A stretch of 64,000 nucleotides of DNA from Priapulus caudatus (Eukaryota; Priapulida; Priapulimorpha; Priapulimorphida; Priapulidae): NCBI RefSeq assembly GCF_000485595.1, contig NW_014577865.1:43959-107958 (forward strand). Reading direction: 5' to 3'. Under the pieces are notes generated by a model. That model was not told the origin of the DNA. It was given only the letters and a program-made list of their open reading frames with translations, and searched no databases. Shown here piece by piece: positions 59,101-64,000 of the stretch. Every line of letters starts with the position of its first letter. The first letter of the stretch is position 1. The translations under genes and the position numbers were made by a program.

Positions 59101-62100
59101 CAAGTCAAATCTCAGGGAATGGCTGCAGCCAAAGCAGTTTGACAGCGCCCAGGCAGCTCATGGAAGCCACAGACACACCCACACCGACCCCATGCAACAC
59201 GGACACACCTGCACCCACCCCAGGTGACACAGACACGGCCACAGCCACTCCAAGCGAAAAAGGGACACCCACGCCGACCCCAGGCGACGCAGACGCGCCC
59301 ACACCGACCCCGTGTGATACAGATACTCGTAACCCTGCCACGAATGGCGATTGCCCAGAACAGAACAACAACTTACAAAAAGATGGCCAGTCGGAGGAGC
59401 ATCCGAGGAAGCAGGGAGAAAATGACGTAGAGGGCGCCGAGGGTCAAGCAATCGACGCGATGAATTCAGAGGTGGCGGATGTTGACAATGTGGAAGTTCC
59501 ATCGCAGCCCACTGATTCCCTCATTTATCACATCCGATATACTGGGTAGGTGTTCGTGTGTCTTGCATAGCTAATCTCTAGCTGGCAGCTAGTCTACCAC
59601 ATTACAACTCTGTTGTCTATAAACTGTAAGTAATACTATATACTGTGTTCATGTCCTAAAATAGAGGTTCGTGGTTCGCACAAATGTTCGTTATTCATAA
59701 TCTTCTCTATCGTCAGTGCTTTCAGACATCAGTTCGTATACGATGGTTACGACGTTGGGTGCTTTGCTTGCATTTCGATCAGCTACTCGCGTCGATTCCA
59801 GGTACGAAGAGGACGGCGTATCGCAATTGAGATGCTCGGACGTACGACCGCGCGCGCGGAAACTTCTGAAGCTGGACGAGATAAAGCCGGGCATGACGGT
59901 GATGGCGAACTTTAACTACGACGAGCGCGACGAACGCGGATACTGGTACGACGTCAGGGTCACGGGTGTGCGCAACACTCGCACGATCAAGCAGCTCTTT
60001 GGAACCGTGCACATCGGGTAAGCTACACCTGTTTTCTAATCGCAGGTAAACTACACCTGTCTCCTACTCACAGGTAAGCTACACCTGTCTTCTAATCGCA
60101 GGTAAACTACACTTGTCTCCTAATCACAGGTAAGCTACACCTGTCTCTTACTTGCAGGTAAACCACACCTGTCTCTTACTCACAGGTAAGCTACACCTGT
60201 CTCCTACTCACAGGTAGTTTAGCTACACCTGTCTCCTAATCACAGGTTAAGCTACACCTGTCTCCTACTCGCAGGGAAGCTACACCTGTCTCCTACTCGC
60301 AGGTAAGCTACACCTGTCTCCTACTCGTAGGTAAGCTACACCTGTCTCTTACTCGCAGGTAAGCTACACCTGTCTCTTACTCGCAGGTAAGCTACTCCTG
60401 TCTCCTACTCGCAGGTAAGCTACACCTGTCTCCTACTCACAGGTAAGCTACACCTGTCTCCTACTTCCAGGTAAGCTACACCTGTCTTACTCGCAGGTAA
60501 GCTACACCTGTCTCTTACTCGCAGGTAAGCTACACCTGTCTCCTACTCACAGGTAAGTTACACCTGTCTCCTAATCACAGGTAAGCTACACTTGTCTCTT
60601 ACTCACAGGTTAAGCTACACCTGTCTCCTACTCGCAGGTAAGCTACACCTGTCTCTTACTCGCAGGTAAGCTACACCTGTCTCCTACTCGCAGGTAAGCT
60701 ACAGCTGTCTCTTACTCGCAGGTAATTTAAGCTACACCTGTCTCCTACTCACAGGTAAGCCACACCTGTCTCCTACTCGCAGGTAAGCTACACCTGTCTC
60801 CTACTCGCAGGTAAGCTACACCTGTCTCTTACTCGCAGGTAAGCTACACCTGTCTCCTACTCACAGGTAAGCTACACCTGTCCTACTCGCAGGTAAGCTA
60901 CACCTGTCTCCTAATCACAGGTAAGCTACACCTGTCTCTTACTCGCAGGTAAGCTACACCTGTCTCCTACTCACAGGTAAGCTACACCTGTCTCTTACTC
61001 GCAGGTAAGCTACACCTGTCTCCTACTCACAGGTAAGCTACACCTGTCTCTTACTCGCACCACGAAACGCTAAACGGCAACGCGAAAACGCACACGGTAG
61101 ACTCTCAGCTACTGAGAGAGAAGAGAGAGAGAGCAGAGCAGAGAGAGGATAGAGAGAGAGAGAGAGTAAGAGAGTGACGCAGAGAGCATGAGCACACGAG
61201 GAGTAAAGAGAGAGACGAGAGACGAGCACGAGATGAGATGACGCGCCAGCACGACGATATATCAGCCAAGGCACGGCCTCAACGTATTCCTGTTACGCCA
61301 CGTTACTCGCACAGCTCGGCTTCAGTCGTCTCATCACTCTCCCTTATCTCTCTTCGCTCCTCTCTCCCTCGCTCTCACTCTATCATGCGCGTAACTCTCT
61401 CTCCTATCTCTCTCCCTTTCCTGCGTCTCGCCCTCTACTCTCTCGCCATGTCTCGTACATCTCTCCTTCATCAGCACCTGCTTCTCTCCTCTAGCTCCGC
61501 TCTCAAGTCGCTCAAGCTAAGTCACTCTCGTCTCTCTACTTCACAGGTAACAGCACCTGTCTCCACTCTCTCCATCACGGTAACAGACTACTCTTGTCTC
61601 CTACTCAGCAGGTATGACGCTACACCTGTCCCCTACACTCAACATCATATCTGCCTCACTCACTCTCCACCTTGCTCCTCCTATACTCACAGGTAAGTCT
61701 CTCTCCTCTCATCCTACACCTCTCTCGTCGCTTATACTCACAGGTACAAAGCTACACCAGCTGCTCTCTCTCCTACCACTCACTACAGCTACACCTGTCA
61801 TCCGCTAACTTCTCTCCTCTACAGGCTCAAGCCTAGCATCACTCACGGCCTCTCTTCCCCTTTACTTCCTATCGTAGGTAACGTCTACACCTTGCTCTCT
61901 CCCTACTCATACGGTAACCTATCTCACCTGTCTCTTACCTTCGCAGTAAGCTACATCCCTGTCTCTTACTCACTCAGTTAATCTACACCTGTCTCTCCTC
62001 ACAGAGTAAGCTACACCTGTCTCTTCCTCCGCAGGTAACTACTCCTCGTTCTCCTACCGCGAGGTTATAGCTACACCTGTCCTCTCTCTCGACAGGGTAA

Positions 62101-63830
62101 GCTAAACCTGTCTCTTATCTGCTCCACTCAGTGTTAAGCGCTACATCTGTCTCCTACTCAACAGGTAAGCTATACGCTGTCTCCCACATCGACAGGTAAC
62201 TACACCTGTTCTCCTACTCACAGGTAAGTCCTACACCCTGTCTCCTACTTCGCAGGTAAGCTACACGCTCGTCTCCTGCTCACCGGTTAAGCTACACCTG
62301 TTCTCCTACTCGCAGGTAATTTAGCTACACCTGTCTCCTACTCGCAGGTAAGCTACACCTGTCTCTTGCTCACAGGTAAGCTACACCTGTCTCTTACTCA
62401 CATGGAAGCTACACCTGTCTCCTACTCGCAGGTAGGCTACACTTAGCTCCTACTCGCAGGTAATTTAGCTACACCTGTCTCCTACTCGCAGGTAAGCTAC
62501 ACCTGTCTCCTACTCACAGGTAAGCCACACCTGTATTCTACTCACAGGTAAGCTACACCTGTCTCTTACTCACAGGTAGTACGCTCCTGGGTAGCTCAAA
62601 GAGAAGCTTGCTCTTTGGTAATGTGGAGAGAAGGTTAGTCTCGGGTGATATGTGGAGAAGCTTGCGCTCTTTCTCGCTTCCTCTCTCCCTCCCTCTCCTT
62701 TTCCCCCTCTCTCTCCATCCCCTTTCCCTCTCTCGATCCCCACTCTCAATCTCTCCCTCTGATACATGTATGTTTTCTTTTCCAGATTGGAAAAAACACC
62801 GCTAACCGACTGCAAAATAATATTCGTCAATGAAATCTTCAAGGTTGAGCGTCCAGGATTTGTCACTCCCAACTGCTCACCACTCAAGCGTAAGTTGCCT
62901 CCTCACCGTAGAATTGAGTACTGTATATGCTGTATATTTCGCGGTGGTTTAACTGTATACGCTGTATATTTCGCGGTGGTTTAATTTTCACGAATGTCGC
63001 AAACGCGTCCCCGACCGCGAATATAACAACACGTGAATAATTCATACCGAATACTTCATAATTCACCGACCGCAAAATTAACCACTCGCGAAATTGTCCG
63101 TCAAGTCCCGAATTCGCGAAAATATCTGTAGGCAAAAAATATGGCGTATACAGTAAGCCTAAATAGTGTGACTGTACCGTGCTGCCCCCTCTGTGTGAGT
63201 GAGTAACAAAATGGTTTGTCTCCCCGACTGTAGGACTTAGTAAGCCTGAATGCTCTCACTGCAACGACAACCCACGTAGGAAGTGTAAGGAGTGCGCGTG
63301 CGGTATCTGTGGCGGTAAAAGCGATCCTAACAAGCAGATACTCTGTGACGAATGCGACGCAGCATACCATATCTTCTGCCTGGACCCGCCGCTAGAAGCG
63401 ATCCCAGACGTCGATGAGTGGTGAGTCGCGCTCATAGATGGCGCCACGTGTGTAACCCCCACCTCGTAGTCGTCATTGATGTACGGCTTGCGATAGTCTG
63501 TGATGTTATCTTAGGTACTGTGTATGGTATGTTACGTGATATTTTGGTAGGTACTGCGCACTGTGTAAAGTGTACCACCATGACCACATTCATGTGATAT
63601 TTTCGTAGGTACTGTGCACTGTGTAGTGGGTATGACATTCATGTGATATTTTCGAAGGTACTGAGCACTATGTAAAGTGTACAACATTCGTGTGATATTT
63701 GCATAGGTACTGCCCGCTGTGTAAGAATGACGCCTCAGAAGTCGTGAAGGCGGGTGAGAAATTAAAACACAGCAAGAAGAAGATGAGTATGCCTTCTGCT
63801 AAGTCGACTTGCAAGAGAGATTGGGGCAAG
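56132..63830 (+). CDS. uhrf1: UHRF1, 5' exons (UBL, tandem Tudor, PHD)
   Basis: Hemimethylated-DNA and histone reader and E3 ligase that recruits DNMT1. Eight exons: 56132-56284, 58167-58340, 58598-58675, 58971-59545, 59802-60017, 62786-62889, 63234-63420 and 63707-63830; 1611 nt = 537 codons, all phases agree. ATG at 56132 gives the family start MWIQVRT. Domains: ubiquitin-like, residues 1-75 ([30 protein letters not shown]); tandem Tudor, about 130-430 ([71 protein letters not shown]); PHD with Cys/His ligands, about 437-510 ([46 protein letters not shown]). It ends in KRDWGK, just before the SRA domain. The window's last bases (CACTTTTTCAG, to 64000) are the next acceptor. Exon 4 has a Pro/Thr decapeptide repeat. 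Confidence 0.95.
56495..56718. mobile_element. 224-bp MITE with telomere-like core
   Basis: Terminal inverted repeats of about 45 bp (GGGGTCGTTGTCGTATCAGG then TACTAC…) at 56495-56540 and 56673-56718. The interior carries CCCTAA repeats (56588-56611). No clear target duplication. Located in UHRF1 intron 1. Confidence 0.7.
56588..56611. repeat. Interstitial TTAGGG-type repeat
   Basis: Four CCCTAA units in tandem, identical to the common animal telomere repeat read on the other strand, inside a MITE. A shorter CCTAACCCTAAT run is at about 16894-16912 in the Mutator-like element. Confidence 0.85.
56736..57315. mobile_element. Inverted-repeat element in UHRF1 intron 1
   Basis: The ends (AAAGGTCAAGGCACACTGCA with GCGACAGCGACCGACG, and near 57275-57315 the complement with few mismatches) form terminal repeats of about 38 bp around a 0.58-kb interior. 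The interior includes TAGACTGGT/ACCAGTCTA arms near 56993-57062. No ORF or certain target duplication. Confidence 0.6.
57551..58005. mobile_element. Nested MITEs in UHRF1 intron 1
   Basis: The outer element ends in CAGGCCCGTAG / CTACGGGCCTG and is flanked by CAGTGGT (57544-57550 and 58006-58012), a 7-8-bp duplication of hAT type. Inside it, 57611-57769 is a second inverted-repeat element with ends GGCAGGGGCGTGTACAGG and CCTGTACACGCCCCTGCC. Several G and C homopolymers lie in it. No coding capacity. Confidence 0.75.
59172..59321 (+). repeat. 30-bp coding minisatellite in UHRF1 exon 4
   Basis: Five in-frame copies of a 10-residue unit: [50 protein letters not shown] (residues 203-252). It expands the loop between the first Tudor strand block ([10 protein letters not shown]) and IYHIRYTG. 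Confidence 0.92.
60018..62577 (+). repeat. 28-bp minisatellite of mini-intron-like units, UHRF1 intron 5
   Basis: The array starts at the first intron base after exon 5 and each unit runs from GTAAGCTACACCTGTCTC to CTACTCGCAG or TACTCACAG. Every junction therefore reads CAG/GTAAG, a 3' splice site fused to a 5' splice site. About 37 good units lie in 60018-61060 and about 15 in 62150-62577. Between them, 61070-61540 is GA- then CT-rich and 61540-62150 contains badly corrupted units. The intron's real acceptor (TCTTTTCCAG, 62785) lies outside the array. Confidence 0.92.
63510..63706 (+). repeat. Tandem copies of UHRF1 exon 8 acceptor and start
   Basis: About four tandem units of about 50-60 bp, each containing TAGGTACTG or AAGGTACTG, then a (T/C/A)GCACT(G/A)TGTA stretch, and TTCATGTGATATTTT. 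They resemble the genuine acceptor plus the first bases of exon 8 (TAG/GTACTGCCCGCTGTGTAAG at 63704). The decoy units would read into stops or frameshifts. Confidence 0.8.
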
Positions 63831-64000
63831 GTAAGTTCGGTCACGTATTAGTAGTGTCGTATTATGTCAGTGGGTCGCTGAAATCCTAACATGACATTCC
63901 TAGATTTTTGCTGTTTAAATTTACTCTAGGTGTAGTAAGATAGGGAGTTAAAGTGCTGCCATTTCTCATGTGCAAACTGTAATGTGGGCCACTTTTTCAG

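Overview
The window is nuclear DNA from an invertebrate animal; I cannot name the species. Every recognisable gene is a conserved animal or eukaryotic gene split by GT-AG introns of about 0.2-2.7 kb, and the intervening DNA is AT-rich and full of small inverted-repeat elements, non-LTR retrotransposon scraps and minisatellites. There are two 25-base N gaps (17434-17458 and 37718-37742), so this is a scaffold.

After allowing for duplicated copies, five genes remain. Cdc20/fizzy (3' part, +, 7026-9421, with one further exon only on the - strand at 5461-5657); TRAPPC5 (-, 11212-13245, first exon not found); the ER glucosyltransferase ALG6 (-, 16015-24557, first exon not found); 14-3-3 epsilon (-, 50570-55091, last exon not found); and the 5' two thirds of UHRF1 (+, 56132-63830, running off the right edge). 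14-3-3 epsilon and UHRF1 are divergent across about 1 kb. Cdc20 and TRAPPC5 are convergent, with a TTAA-type MITE between their 3' ends. They are housekeeping genes for the cell cycle, TRAPP trafficking, N-glycosylation, signalling and DNA-methylation maintenance, and show no sign of forming a pathway.

Large-scale layout: three very large inverted duplications dominate. P1 is about 1-10590 (centre near 6370). P2 pairs about 18727-26494 with 29800-37717. P3 pairs 37743-44250 with about 47560-54161. In each, one arm carries intact exons and the other is the same sequence with many small indels and substitutions in exons and introns alike. P2 and P3 have the same ~3 kb sequence ('B', 26494-29800 and 44255-47990) in their loops, in the same orientation. 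The simplest reading (inference) is that contigs ending in fold-back chimeras of noisy long reads were joined at the N gap, and that the true order is Cdc20 - TRAPPC5 - ALG6 - B - 14-3-3 epsilon - UHRF1. A real palindromic amplification is the alternative.

Observations of biological interest: (1) a perfectly spliced, phase 0-0, 342-bp exon encoding a TAZ-type zinc finger (CBP/p300 family) lies inside an ALG6 intron and would read in frame as a cassette; (2) three minisatellites are built from splice junctions: a 28-bp array in UHRF1 intron 5 whose unit is bounded by its own 5' and 3' splice-site sequences, an array in a Cdc20 intron that repeats the end of the upstream exon with its donor, and a tandem repeat of the acceptor and start of UHRF1 exon 8; (3) a decapeptide Pro/Thr repeat inside the UHRF1 tandem-Tudor region; (4) well-bounded transposable elements with target-site duplications, including a 2.3-kb Mutator-like element in the last ALG6 intron.
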